From Lentzea sp. NEAU-D7 (GTDB lineage: Bacteria > Actinomycetota > Actinomycetes > Mycobacteriales > Pseudonocardiaceae), in NCBI RefSeq assembly GCF_026242055.1, contig NZ_JAPJDL010000015.1, positions 124,001 through 188,000 of the forward strand: a stretch of 64,000 bases of DNA, given 5' to 3'. This document shows, piece after piece, positions 8,390-16,293 of the stretch. Each line of letters begins with the position of its first letter. Within the stretch, counting starts at the first letter, position 1. The notes under the pieces were generated by a model. The model was not told the origin of the DNA and made no database searches. It saw only the letters and a program-made list of their open reading frames with translations. The position numbers and the translations under genes are program-made.

Positions 8390-9033
8390 AGCTGGTGTTG
8401 GCGTTCCACGGGACGTGTGATCCGCGTGGGACCGTGGTGTGCTCGGAGATCGCCGCCGCGGTCCAGGAGTCGGTGGACCTGCCCGTCGAGGTCGCGTACG
8501 CCGACGTGCGGCAGCCGGACGTCCGGTCCGTTGTGGACGGACCTTGCGTCGTGGTGCCGGTGTTCCTGGCGGCCGGGTACCACGTTCGGGTGGACATCCC
8601 CGAGCAGATCGGGCCCCGGTCCGACGTCGTGCTGACCTCGCCGGTCGGGCTGGACGCGGTGCCCGCGGTGCGGGATCGGTTGCGGGAGGCAGGTTTCCGC
8701 CGCGGCGACGCAGTTGTGCTCGCCGCGGCGGGTTCTTCCGATGCGCGGGCTCTGGCCACCGTCCGGCAGGCTGCGGCGTTGCTCGGGGCGGCCGGGGTCG
8801 GGTACGTGGCCACCGCCACGCCTCGTGTGGCCGATGTGGTGGCCGGGTTGTCGGGGCGGGGGCGGCGGGTGGCTGTCGCTTCTTGGCTGTTGGCGCCCGG
8901 GGTGTTCCACGGGTCGCTTGCGGCCTGTGGTGCGGACGTCGTGGCCGAGCCCATCGGGGCACATCCGCTTGTCGTGGATGTGGTTCTGCGGAAGTACTTC
9001 GAGGCTCGGGCCGTGTTGTCGCGATCTGCTTGA
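8386..9033 (+). CDS. Sirohydrochlorin chelatase family protein (CbiX/SirB type)
   Basis: A 215-residue member of the CbiX/SirB family. The N-terminal 'LVLAFHGTCDPRG' carries the metal-binding histidine, and a second half contains 'VLAAAGSSDARA' and 'VASWLLAPGVFH', the internal repeat expected for the long chelatases. By family it inserts iron (or cobalt) into sirohydrochlorin; here it most likely makes siroheme for NirB. ATG 8386 overlaps the nnaR stop as ATGA and is preferred over the upstream in-frame GTG at 8341. It corresponds to nasF, the last gene of the nas operon order. Confidence 0.85.
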   Translation: MKLVLAFHGTCDPRGTVVCSEIAAAVQESVDLPVEVAYADVRQPDVRSVVDGPCVVVPVFLAAGYHVRVDIPEQIGPRSDVVLTSPVGLDAVPAVRDRLREAGFRRGDAVVLAAAGSSDARALATVRQAAALLGAAGVGYVATATPRVADVVAGLSGRGRRVAVASWLLAPGVFHGSLAACGADVVAEPIGAHPLVVDVVLRKYFEARAVLSRSA

Positions 9034-9155
9034 GGGCTGCGGCGCGGGCCGGCTTTCGTTGACCTGTTCCCGTTCCAGCGGGGTGGGTCGCGTTCCTGGC
9101 GTTCGGTCGCCTTGCGAGGGTGGTCCGTCAGGCAGTGACGGAACTGCGCGGGGTT

Positions 9156-9281
9156 GCGATTGGGGCTTGACCTCGAGCCTCTGGCGGGATGCTTAGACGG
9201 CCGGAAAAGGCCGGGCTGGAAAGCGCCCGGCCGTGCCCGTGAGGGGAGCATCCCGCCCACTCAAGGTAAAGCCCCAATCGC
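9156..9281. repeat. Long imperfect palindrome, possible structured RNA or MITE-like element
   Basis: The 126-bp element begins and ends with a perfect 13-bp inverted repeat (GCGATTGGGGCTT at 9156-9168 against 9269-9281). Inside are a 7-of-8 pairing (9170-9177 with 9260-9267), a perfect 11-bp pairing (GGCGGGATGCT 9183-9193 with 9247-9257), and an 8-bp pairing ACGGCCGG / CCGGCCGT (9197-9204 with 9227-9234). The apex can instead form GGCCGGGC / GCCCGGCC. It lies between convergent genes in a gene-free stretch, 9034-9438. The flanks 9034-9155 and 9282-9417 hold nothing recognisable. Confidence 0.6.
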
Positions 9282-9417
9282 CTTGAAGGGCCCGAACCGC
9301 TACCCGGCGGCGCCAGGTTCAGACGGCTCGCTGCGCATCGCCACACCAGGACTCGTACGTGGTCACCTTGCGACAGCGAACGCGTTCATGCGGGCGGTCA
9401 TCCGGCGCGTGCTGTGT

Positions 9418-9440
9418 GACGGTCGCGTTTGGCGGCCGTC
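9418..9440 (-). terminator. Hairpin at the 3' end of the alkyltransferase-like gene
   Basis: GACGGTCGC (9418-9426) pairs with GCGGCCGTC (9432-9440), nine pairs including one G-T, around a five-base loop. The stem overlaps the stop codon of the leftward gene. No strong T-run follows, so termination is plausible but unproven. Confidence 0.45.
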
Positions 9441-9762
9441 ACCAAAGTCCGGGTACCTCGTCGGCCTCCTTGCGGGCGTCCTCCCAGCGGTACTCCCGCA
9501 GGTTCACCTTGCCGTCGAGGTTCGGCACACCCTCCTCGTGCAGCATCTGGAGCTGGGTGTCGCGGAGGTGCGGCGCGCAGGTGCCGTCGGCCTTGAGGAC
9601 CCGCTGCCACGGCAGGTCGTTGCCGTCCTCGTTGAGGACGCGGCCGACCAGCCGTGGCGACGGGGCCTTCGCGAGATCTGCGATGTCGCCGTAGGTGGCG
9701 ACTCGTCCGCGCGGGATGGCCTTGATGAACTCGCGGACTCGCTCGTGGATCTCTTCGTCCAT
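9439..9762 (-). CDS. MGMT-family alkyltransferase-like protein (ATL) lacking the acceptor cysteine
   Basis: The 107-residue protein matches the DNA-binding domain of O6-methylguanine-DNA methyltransferase ('IPRGRVATYGDIADLA', 'RLVGRVLNEDGNDLPWQRV'). The active-site PCHRV motif of true methyltransferases is replaced by PWQRV, so the cysteine that accepts the alkyl group is missing. This is the hallmark of ATL proteins, which bind alkylated guanine and hand it to nucleotide excision repair. It lies 13 bp downstream of the hydrolase at 9776-10768 on the same strand and may be co-transcribed. Confidence 0.85.
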   Translation of the reverse strand: MDEEIHERVREFIKAIPRGRVATYGDIADLAKAPSPRLVGRVLNEDGNDLPWQRVLKADGTCAPHLRDTQLQMLHEEGVPNLDGKVNLREYRWEDARKEADEVPGLW

Positions 9763-9775
9763 GCGCCGAGTCTAG

Positions 9776-10768
9776 CTAGATGGTCTTCGCCCACTGGGCC
9801 ACGGCGGCGTGGTAGTCCGGGGCGTTCGGGGCGTAGTTGATGGAGTGGCCGTAGCCGTTGAGGATGTAGGTGTCCAGGCGCGGGACCGCGGGGAAGAACG
9901 GGGCCTCGTCCGCCTTCAGCGCGGCGGCGGAGGAGCAGTCGCTGCCCATCAGCGGGACGCCGGAGCTGCAGAAGTGGGTGTCGTTGCCGACGACGATGAA
10001 GACCGGGACGGTGATCCTGCTCGAGATCGGGATGACGACCGTGTTGAGCAGGATGGTGTCCACGGCCTCGGTGGCGGCGAAGACGTCCTTGGTGGCCTCG
10101 TCGAACGAGATCGAGCCCGGGACCAGCGGACCCGGTGCGTGGAACGCGTCGTAGCGGGTGTTCGGCATCGTGGTGAGGTAGCCGAGGTCCAGGCCCGCCG
10201 GGACCATGTTGGCGAGCACGGGGACGACGGTTATGTAGTTCATCTTGTGCGTGAAGCCCGTGACCAGCACGCCGTCCACGTCGTGGTGGGTGCCCGCCTC
10301 GATCATCGCCATCGCCGAGCCGATCGAGTGGCCCGCGACGATCACCTTGCTGAAGCGGGGCTTCAGGGTCGTGATGACCTGGTGGACCGCGCTGGCCTGG
10401 GTCGAGGCGGTGACCAGGGCGCTCAGCGGCTTGGAGCTCTTGCCCGTGCCCAGGCGGTCCAGCGCGAGCGTGGCGAAGCCCGCCTTGTTCTGCGCCTGGG
10501 TGAACGAGTGGGTCGACGGCTCGTAGCCGACGTCCCAGTACGTCCTGTCGTAGGTGCCGCCCGGGATCAGGACCTGCACGGTCGTCGCGCCCGCGGGGAC
10601 GCACAACCTGCCCGCCATGGTCTCCTGCGAGGTGACCAGCGGGGTCAGGCCGATGCGCACGGGATAGGCGACGTCCTGGCACGCCGCGGTGGCGGCGGAG
10701 GCAGGCGGCGGGGCTAACAGGGTTCCGGTGGCGAGCAGCGCGATGGCGCACAGCCGGCGGAAACGCAT
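9776..10768 (-). CDS. Secreted alpha/beta-hydrolase (lipase/esterase-like), cassette copy 1
   Basis: A 330-residue protein with an N-terminal signal peptide ('RRLCAIALLATGTLLAPP' ending in ASA). The alpha/beta-hydrolase fold is shown by 'VLIPGGTYDRTYWD' (oxyanion region), the nucleophile elbow 'VAGHSIGSAMAM' (GHSIG) and a late histidine in 'LNGYGHSINYAP'; Asp in 'VVGNDTHFC' is a candidate acid. Paired cysteines suggest an exported protein. ATG 10768 is chosen because TTGGAGG precedes it and the signal peptide begins there; upstream frame is the P450 gene. Only 17 bp separate it from the P450 stop. A close paralog lies at 15278-16276. The substrate is unknown. Confidence 0.85.
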   Translation of the reverse strand: MRFRRLCAIALLATGTLLAPPPASAATAACQDVAYPVRIGLTPLVTSQETMAGRLCVPAGATTVQVLIPGGTYDRTYWDVGYEPSTHSFTQAQNKAGFATLALDRLGTGKSSKPLSALVTASTQASAVHQVITTLKPRFSKVIVAGHSIGSAMAMIEAGTHHDVDGVLVTGFTHKMNYITVVPVLANMVPAGLDLGYLTTMPNTRYDAFHAPGPLVPGSISFDEATKDVFAATEAVDTILLNTVVIPISSRITVPVFIVVGNDTHFCSSGVPLMGSDCSSAAALKADEAPFFPAVPRLDTYILNGYGHSINYAPNAPDYHAAVAQWAKTI

Positions 10769-10785
10769 GGGGGAACTACCTCCAA

Positions 10786-12096
10786 CTAGTTGCGGGGGAC
10801 GGCCCTCATGAGCAGGCCGTTCGGGTACGGCGCGGAGGTGAACTTCACGCGCGCCGGACGGGTCGGGACGAGACGCCACCGCGCCGCGATGGTCGCGAGC
10901 GTGATGACGATCTCGGTCTGGGCGAAGGTGTTGCCGAGGCACTGGCGGTTGCCGCCGCCGAACGGGATGAACGCGCCGCGCGGCAGGCCGGCGGTGAACT
11001 CGGGCGTCCAGCGGTCGGGCCAGAAGCGTTCCGGAGACGGGAAGTAGCGCTCGTCGTGGTGCAGCGCGTGCGGGCTGATGATCACCTCGGCGCCGGCGGG
11101 CAGTGAGACCTCGCCCAGCTGGACCTCGGTCAGCGTCCGCCGCATCACGAACCAGACCGGGTACTTCCGCAGTGTTTCCTGCACGATCCGCGTGGTGTAG
11201 GTCAGCGACCCGACGTCGGCGAACGTCACCGGCCGGTCGCCCACGACCGAGTCGACCTCGGCGTGCAGCCGGCGTTCGACCTCCGGATCGCTGCCCACCT
11301 CGTAGAGCGCCCAGGCCAGCGCGATCGCCGTGGTCTCGATGCCCGCGGTGAGCAGGGTCAGGACCTCGTCGTAGGTCTGCTGGTCCGTCATGCCGACGCC
11401 GTCCTCCTGCACCAGCAGCAGCATGGACAGGACGTCGCCGTTGTCGGTGCCGTCCGCGCGCCAGCTCTCGATCACCTTCAGCACAACGGCTTTCATGCGC
11501 GCGATGGCCGCGTCGAACTCCCGGTTGCCCGGCAGCGGGAGCTTCTCCACGAACGACGGGGAGAGCGCGCGGATCATGCCCTGCTGGATGACCGTGAAGA
11601 TGGACCGGCGGACCTCCTGGACCGCGCGCTTGCCGATCTCCGTCGAGAAGAGCGTCTCGCCGACGATGGTGACCGCGAGCTCCTGCATGTCGTCCTCGAC
11701 GACGCGGATCTCGCCGGGGCGCCACCGCGCAGCCAGCGCAGCAGCAGCACGAGCCATCGTCGAGGCATACGCTTCAATCCGTTCCCGATGGAATGCCGGT
11801 TGCATCATCCGGCGCTGACGCAGGTGGTACTCGCCGTTCGACAGCAGCAGCCCCGTGCCCAGGTACGGCTGGAACTTGTCGAACATGGCGCCCTTGCGGA
11901 ACTTCGATCCTTGCGACACAAGCACTTCGTGAGTCAGCGAAGGACTCGTGACGAAGTGCGCGTGCAGCGGGCCGAGGTCGAGACGCACGACGTCGCCGTG
12001 TTCGTGCAGCGCGTCGGTGAACTTGGCGCGCTGCACGATCATCGACGGGGTGTGCCCGAGCAACGGCCAGCGGTGGGGAGCCACCGGGACGGGCAT
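10786..12096 (-). CDS. Cytochrome P450, cassette copy 1
   Basis: A 436-residue P450 with the I-helix motif 'LLTAGIETTAIAL' (AGxxTT), the K-helix ExxR in 'ETLRKYP' and the heme-binding loop 'FGGGNRQCLG' with Cys386 as thiolate ligand. No membrane anchor is visible, so it is probably a soluble monooxygenase; no ferredoxin or reductase gene is nearby. The frame is open to 12255, but ATG 12096 has AGGAG six bases before it and aligns with the second copy. It is transcribed with the hydrolase and diverges from the methyltransferase. Family outside the cassette cannot be fixed from sequence alone. Confidence 0.9.
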   Translation of the reverse strand: MPVPVAPHRWPLLGHTPSMIVQRAKFTDALHEHGDVVRLDLGPLHAHFVTSPSLTHEVLVSQGSKFRKGAMFDKFQPYLGTGLLLSNGEYHLRQRRMMQPAFHRERIEAYASTMARAAAALAARWRPGEIRVVEDDMQELAVTIVGETLFSTEIGKRAVQEVRRSIFTVIQQGMIRALSPSFVEKLPLPGNREFDAAIARMKAVVLKVIESWRADGTDNGDVLSMLLLVQEDGVGMTDQQTYDEVLTLLTAGIETTAIALAWALYEVGSDPEVERRLHAEVDSVVGDRPVTFADVGSLTYTTRIVQETLRKYPVWFVMRRTLTEVQLGEVSLPAGAEVIISPHALHHDERYFPSPERFWPDRWTPEFTAGLPRGAFIPFGGGNRQCLGNTFAQTEIVITLATIAARWRLVPTRPARVKFTSAPYPNGLLMRAVPRN

Positions 12097-12132
12097 TCGG
12101 ACTCCTGTGGAGTTGGGCCGAATGGGGATGGA

Positions 12133-12231
12133 CCACCCTAGGAGCCGTTTGGGGGAAGACGACAGTGCCTGAACGGGTGGTTCGGCGTCACTCTGATGGT
12201 TCAGTGCGCGTGGCGCTCGGGTGACTAAGCT
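12133..12231. promoter_or_regulatory. Divergent promoter region of cassette copy 1
   Basis: Three blocks are shared with copy 2. TAGGGTGG read leftward (12133-12140) is a likely -10 for the P450. A 20-bp box, GACAGTGCCTGAACGGGTGG (12161-12180), lies exactly 20 bp upstream of it in both copies and sits at the -35 position or acts as an operator. CTAAGCT (12225-12231) is a likely -10 for the methyltransferase, in the shared context GTGxCTAAGCTxGTGCxTC. Conservation between paralogous regions is the evidence. Confidence 0.55.
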
Positions 12232-12275
12232 CGTGCCTCTTCCCCGAACCGCCACGAACCGAAGAGGTGTTCCCC

Positions 12276-13094
12276 GTGGCAGAGCCCCAGAGCTGGGTGC
12301 CGCTCGGCATCGACACGAACGTGCCGAGCATGGCCCGCGTCTACGACTACATCCTCGGCGGCGCCCACAACTTCGCCGCCGACCGGCAGGTCGGATCGCA
12401 GATCGAGAAGCTGGTGCCAGGCCTGCCCAGCGTCGCCAGACTCAACCGCCGGTTCCTCGGTCGCGCGGTGAACTTCCTGATGGACCAGGGAATTCGCCAG
12501 TTCCTCGACATCGGTTCCGGCATCCCGACCGTCGCGAACGTGCACGAGGTCGCCCAGGAACGCGACCCGGCCGCGCGTGTCGTCTACGTCGACAAGGACC
12601 CCGTCGCCGTCGCGCACAGTCAACTGATGTTGTCCGACAACAAAAACGCCGCCATCGTGCAGGCCGACATGCGCGACCCCGAGGTCGTGCTGTCGAGTCC
12701 CGAGGTCAAAAGGCTGCTGCGCCTCGACGAACCGGTCGGGCTGCTGATGCTGCTCATGATGCACTGGGTGCCCGACGAGGACAGCCCGGACAAGCTCGTC
12801 GCCCACTACCGCGACGCGCTGCCCGCCGGCAGCTTCCTGGTGATGACGCACGTGGCCGAGGACCAGATCGACGACACCGTCGGCCAGGCCGCCGAGGTCG
12901 TCAACCGCAGCAGGAGCGCCGACCAGATGCACATGCGCAACCACGCGCAGGTCAGTGCGTTGTTCGACGGGTTTTCCCTGGTGGAGCCCGGTCTCGTCGG
13001 GTGCGGGGAGTGGCGCCCGGACGGACCCGGCGACTTCGCCGACGAGGCGTCCATGAACATGTTCTTGTACGCTGGGGTCGGTCGTAAGGACTGA
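12276..13094 (+). CDS. SAM-dependent methyltransferase, DUF574 / Methyltransf_19 family, cassette copy 1
   Basis: The 272-residue protein has the family signature 'ARVYDYILGGAHNFAADR' near the N-terminus, the SAM-binding motif 'QFLDIGSGIPT', an acidic loop 'VVYVDKDPVAVAH', and 'VQADMRDPE' followed by 'LLMMHWVPDE'. Such methyltransferases are abundant in filamentous actinomycetes and mostly have unknown substrates. GTG 12276 is preferred to GTG 12267 because AAGAGG (12262-12267) then has an 8-base spacing and the same arrangement precedes the paralog at 17772. It diverges from the P450 and is followed by the GGDEF-EAL gene. Confidence 0.88.
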   Translation: MAEPQSWVPLGIDTNVPSMARVYDYILGGAHNFAADRQVGSQIEKLVPGLPSVARLNRRFLGRAVNFLMDQGIRQFLDIGSGIPTVANVHEVAQERDPAARVVYVDKDPVAVAHSQLMLSDNKNAAIVQADMRDPEVVLSSPEVKRLLRLDEPVGLLMLLMMHWVPDEDSPDKLVAHYRDALPAGSFLVMTHVAEDQIDDTVGQAAEVVNRSRSADQMHMRNHAQVSALFDGFSLVEPGLVGCGEWRPDGPGDFADEASMNMFLYAGVGRKD

Positions 13095-13140
13095 AACCAC
13101 GCTGTAGTGTCGGAGGATCACACGGTTGGCGCAACGGGCG

Positions 13141-13166
13141 CCGACTGCCGGTGGGTAAACTGCCGG
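13141..13166 (+). promoter_or_regulatory. 26-bp conserved element upstream of GGDEF-EAL gene, copy 1
   Basis: CCGACT-N4-GTGGGTAAACTGCCGG ends 30 bp before the start codon. The same element with the same four-base spacer precedes the paralog (18636-18661), while the DNA on either side has diverged. GGGTAA or TAAACT could act as a -10 hexamer, giving a leader of roughly 30 nt. A regulator-binding site is the alternative. Confidence 0.6.
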
Positions 13167-13196
13167 GCACTCTCCAACCCATACAGGGCAACGGGA

Positions 13197-15281
13197 ATGA
13201 CGAAACCGAGCCGAAGACCCGATGCCGTTCCACGCGAGGACACCGCCGCCGTCCGTGCGCGAGAAGCCTTGTCGCGCAAGTGGAGCTACCTGCTCAGCAG
13301 CGTTGTCGTAGTCGCGCTGAGCCGAGACGAGCTGGACGCCGAACTGGGCGCTCAGCTCGACGCATTGTGCGCGGCGCTGCACAGCGAACCGTTCGACCCT
13401 GCTCCGTTCGAGGAGGTGGGCGAACGGCTCGTCGCTCTCGGCTACGTCAACGAGCCCGGGCTCAAGCGCACGGTCGACGTGCTCGGCAAGGGCCTGCTGA
13501 CGCTGGAGGAGTTCAGTTCCAGCGACCAGCACACCGTTCGCGTCGTCGGCGGGATCGGCGCGCTGACGTGCGGCTTCACCGCGGCGCGGGCACGCGCGAT
13601 CCTGGACCAGCAGGAGAGCATGCAGCGCTCGCTGCTCAAGGCCGCCCACGACGCGCAGCGGGACCAGCGGCACAGCGAGGCGAAGTTCGAGGGCATCGCG
13701 TCCTCGTCCACCAACGGCATCCTGATCGTCGGGCTCGACGGCCGCCTCGCCTGGGGCAACGAGTCGATCAGCGTGATCATCGGACGTCAGCCCGAGCCGG
13801 GCACCCGTCTCGTCGAGCTCATCGCGCCGAACTCGATCGTGGTGTTCCGCGAGATGATGGAACGGGTCCTGTCCGAGCGCGGCGAGTTCGAGCGGGAACC
13901 GATGCAGCTCGTGCGCGGTGACGGCGAGTTCGCCAAGGTGACGCTCACGGCGTCACTGCTGCGCGACGACGACGGCAAGGCGAGCCACGTCCTCGTGATG
14001 GCGGACGACGACACGGAACTTGCTTTGTTGCAAGGAGAACTGCGCAGGCAGTCGCTGCACGACGTGCTGACCGGGCTGCCGAACAGGCAGTTCTTCACCA
14101 CCCACCTCGAAACCGTGCTGCGCAGGGCCGACCCCGAGTTCGGCGTCACCATCTTCCACCTCGACCTCGACGCGTTCGGCCTGGTGTGCAACAGCCTCGG
14201 CGCACGGGTCGGCGAGCACCTGCTCCAGCACGTCGCGCGCAGGCTGCGGGCCGTGATGTCGAACGAGAACGCCATGGTCGCGCGGTTCGACGGCGACGAG
14301 TTCGGCATCGTCGTGGAGAACACGGCGCTCACACCGGACGTCGCGACCACGATGGCGACGATCAACGCAGACCTGGGCGAACCGACCTATGTGGACGACC
14401 ACGGTCTCGCCGTGTCGGTGAGCGCGGGCGTCGTGCACAGGCCGTCGCCCGACGTCGACCCGGTCGAGCTGCTCCGCACGGCCGACCTGGCGCTGCGGCA
14501 GGCCAAGCGCGACCGCCGCGGGCAGTGGGAGTTGTTCCACACCAACGAGGACGCGGCCGGGCGCCGTGACGCGGCGCTGGCCGTGGTGATGCCGGGAGCG
14601 TGGGAGCAGGGCGACATCGGCGTCGTCTACCGGCCCGTCCACGACCTGGCGACCGGCGGTCTGGCCGGCGTCGAGGCCCTGCTGCACTGGGACCTGTCCG
14701 ACCGCTGCGCCGCACTCGCGGACGAGAGCGGGCTCATCCTGCCGATGGGCGAGTGGCTGATCAGGATCGCCGCCGGCCAGGCGCAGTGGTGGCGCCAGCG
14801 CGGCGAGCTCGACCAGCAGTTCGGCGTGCGGCTCACGCACCACCAGTCGACCGACGCGGACCTGGTGTCACGGGTGTCGAAGGTGCTGGAGGAGACCGGG
14901 ATGCCGGGCGCCAGGCTGACGCTGAGCATGCCGGTCGGCGTGCTGGGCGTGGCCGACGCGGCGGACAACCTCGGCACGCTCGCGGACATGGGCGTCCGGA
15001 TCGCCATCGACGACTTCGGGCTCGGTCCGCGTGACCTGGCCTGGCTCTCGGCACTGCAGGTGGTGTCCGTGCTGGTGCCGAAGGACCTGGTGCACAGGCA
15101 GGATCCCCGCTCCGCCACGTTGATCCCGGCCGTGCACGACCTGGGCGTGAACCTCTGCGTGGACGGGATCGAGACCGCCGAGCAGGAGGCGTGGTGGCGT
15201 GAAGCGGGCGCCGACCTCGCGATCGGCGCCCACTACGGCTCCCCGCTGGACGCGGGCGAGTTCCTGCGGAAGCTGGGCTAG
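13197..15281 (+). CDS. PAS-GGDEF-EAL cyclic-di-GMP signalling protein with degenerate catalytic motifs, cassette copy 1
   Basis: A 694-residue cytoplasmic protein. The first ~150 residues are an unassigned helical region, followed by a PAS-like domain ('GILIVGLDGRLAWGNES'), GGDEF ('LHDVLTGLPNRQFF', 'LDLDAFG') and EAL. The GGDEF signature reads DGDEF (365-369). In the EAL domain the motif E493-A-L is kept, as is 'AIDDFGLGP', but the usual catalytic asparagine, glutamate and lysine positions look replaced ('VRLTHHQS', 'LTLSMPVG', 'VSVLVPKDL', 'CVDGIET'). Phosphodiesterase activity is therefore doubtful and cyclase activity uncertain; a c-di-GMP receptor is possible. ATG 13197 aligns with the paralog start, although no good ribosome site precedes it. 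The stop overlaps that of the convergent hydrolase copy 2. Confidence 0.82.
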   Translation: MTKPSRRPDAVPREDTAAVRAREALSRKWSYLLSSVVVVALSRDELDAELGAQLDALCAALHSEPFDPAPFEEVGERLVALGYVNEPGLKRTVDVLGKGLLTLEEFSSSDQHTVRVVGGIGALTCGFTAARARAILDQQESMQRSLLKAAHDAQRDQRHSEAKFEGIASSSTNGILIVGLDGRLAWGNESISVIIGRQPEPGTRLVELIAPNSIVVFREMMERVLSERGEFEREPMQLVRGDGEFAKVTLTASLLRDDDGKASHVLVMADDDTELALLQGELRRQSLHDVLTGLPNRQFFTTHLETVLRRADPEFGVTIFHLDLDAFGLVCNSLGARVGEHLLQHVARRLRAVMSNENAMVARFDGDEFGIVVENTALTPDVATTMATINADLGEPTYVDDHGLAVSVSAGVVHRPSPDVDPVELLRTADLALRQAKRDRRGQWELFHTNEDAAGRRDAALAVVMPGAWEQGDIGVVYRPVHDLATGGLAGVEALLHWDLSDRCAALADESGLILPMGEWLIRIAAGQAQWWRQRGELDQQFGVRLTHHQSTDADLVSRVSKVLEETGMPGARLTLSMPVGVLGVADAADNLGTLADMGVRIAIDDFGLGPRDLAWLSALQVVSVLVPKDLVHRQDPRSATLIPAVHDLGVNLCVDGIETAEQEAWWREAGADLAIGAHYGSPLDAGEFLRKLG

Positions 15282-16276
15282 ACGCCGCGCTGCCAGGCGA
15301 TGACGGCCGAGTGGTAGCTGGTGGCCGCCTTGGTGTCGAAGTTGAAGACGTGCCCGTAGCCGTTGACGACGAAGCCGTCGACCCGCGGCGCCCTGGGGTA
15401 GAACGGTTTCTCGGAGGCGGCCAGTGCCTGGGCCGAGGAGCAGTCGGCGCCGAGCGGCGGCGTTCCGCAGAAGTAGTCGGCCGAGGTCTGGACGGTCATC
15501 ACCGGCACGTCGATGAGGGCGCTCACCGGCAGCACGAGGTTCGACATCAGCGCCGTGGTGACGAACTCGCCCGCCGACACGACGTCCTTCGTGGCCTCGT
15601 CGAGGTCGATCACGCTGGGGACGTTCGGGCCGGGCGCGTGGAACATGTCGTAGCGGGTGCCCGGCGCCGTCGTCAGGTAGCCGACGTCGAGGCCGCGCAG
15701 GCTCAGCTTCGGGTCGACCAGCGCGGGGATCAGGTTCGTCAGCGCGGGTACGGCCCTGACGTAGTCCCACTGGTGCGTCATGCCGGTGACCAGGACGCCG
15801 TCGACGTCGCGGTACCTGCCCGCCTCGGCCATCGCGATGGCCGAGCCGATCGAGTGCCCGCCGACGAGCACCTTGGCGAACCGGGGCTTCAGGCTCTGGA
15901 CGACCTGGTGCACCGCCTCGGCCTGGTTGGGCACGTCGACGAGGATGCTCAGCGGCTTCGTGCTCCTGCCGGAGCCGATCCGGTCGACGGCCATGGTGGC
16001 GATGCCCGCGCTGTTCATCGCGCGCGTGACCGAACGGGTCTCGCCTTCCACCGGGATGTCCCAGTAGCCGCTGGTGTACGTGCCACCGGGGATGAGGACC
16101 TGGACCGTCTTCGCTCCCTGCGGGACGCACAGCCTGCCGTACATCGTCTGCCTGATGAGGCCGAACTGAACGGGCGTGTACACGTCCTGGCAGTTCGTCG
16201 CGGCGGCGCTGGCCGGCGTGGGATCCGGTACGAGGGCAGCGAGCAGCACGGCGGCGCAGAGCCGACGGAAACGCAT
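15278..16276 (-). CDS. Secreted alpha/beta-hydrolase, cassette copy 2
   Basis: The 332-residue paralog of the hydrolase at 9776-10768. It has the same 'MRFRRLCA' signal peptide start, 'VLIPGGTYTSGYWD', the nucleophile elbow 'VGGHSIGSAIAM' and the late histidine in 'VNGYGHVFNFD'. The acid candidate differs: 'VQTSADYFC' stands where copy 1 has 'VVGNDTHFC', which may mean a changed substrate or loss of activity. ATG 16276 follows CTGGAGG. The 17-bp gap to the P450 stop has the same length as in copy 1 and nearly the same sequence. Its stop codon overlaps the stop of the rightward GGDEF-EAL copy 1. Confidence 0.84.
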   Translation of the reverse strand: MRFRRLCAAVLLAALVPDPTPASAAATNCQDVYTPVQFGLIRQTMYGRLCVPQGAKTVQVLIPGGTYTSGYWDIPVEGETRSVTRAMNSAGIATMAVDRIGSGRSTKPLSILVDVPNQAEAVHQVVQSLKPRFAKVLVGGHSIGSAIAMAEAGRYRDVDGVLVTGMTHQWDYVRAVPALTNLIPALVDPKLSLRGLDVGYLTTAPGTRYDMFHAPGPNVPSVIDLDEATKDVVSAGEFVTTALMSNLVLPVSALIDVPVMTVQTSADYFCGTPPLGADCSSAQALAASEKPFYPRAPRVDGFVVNGYGHVFNFDTKAATSYHSAVIAWQRGV

Positions 16277-16293
16277 GGGGGAACAACCTCCAG

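Noticed and set aside
9282-9417. tRNA-like or small coding sequence in the gap after the palindrome
   Set aside because: No cloverleaf or T-loop consensus could be built and frames there lack starts with ribosome sites.
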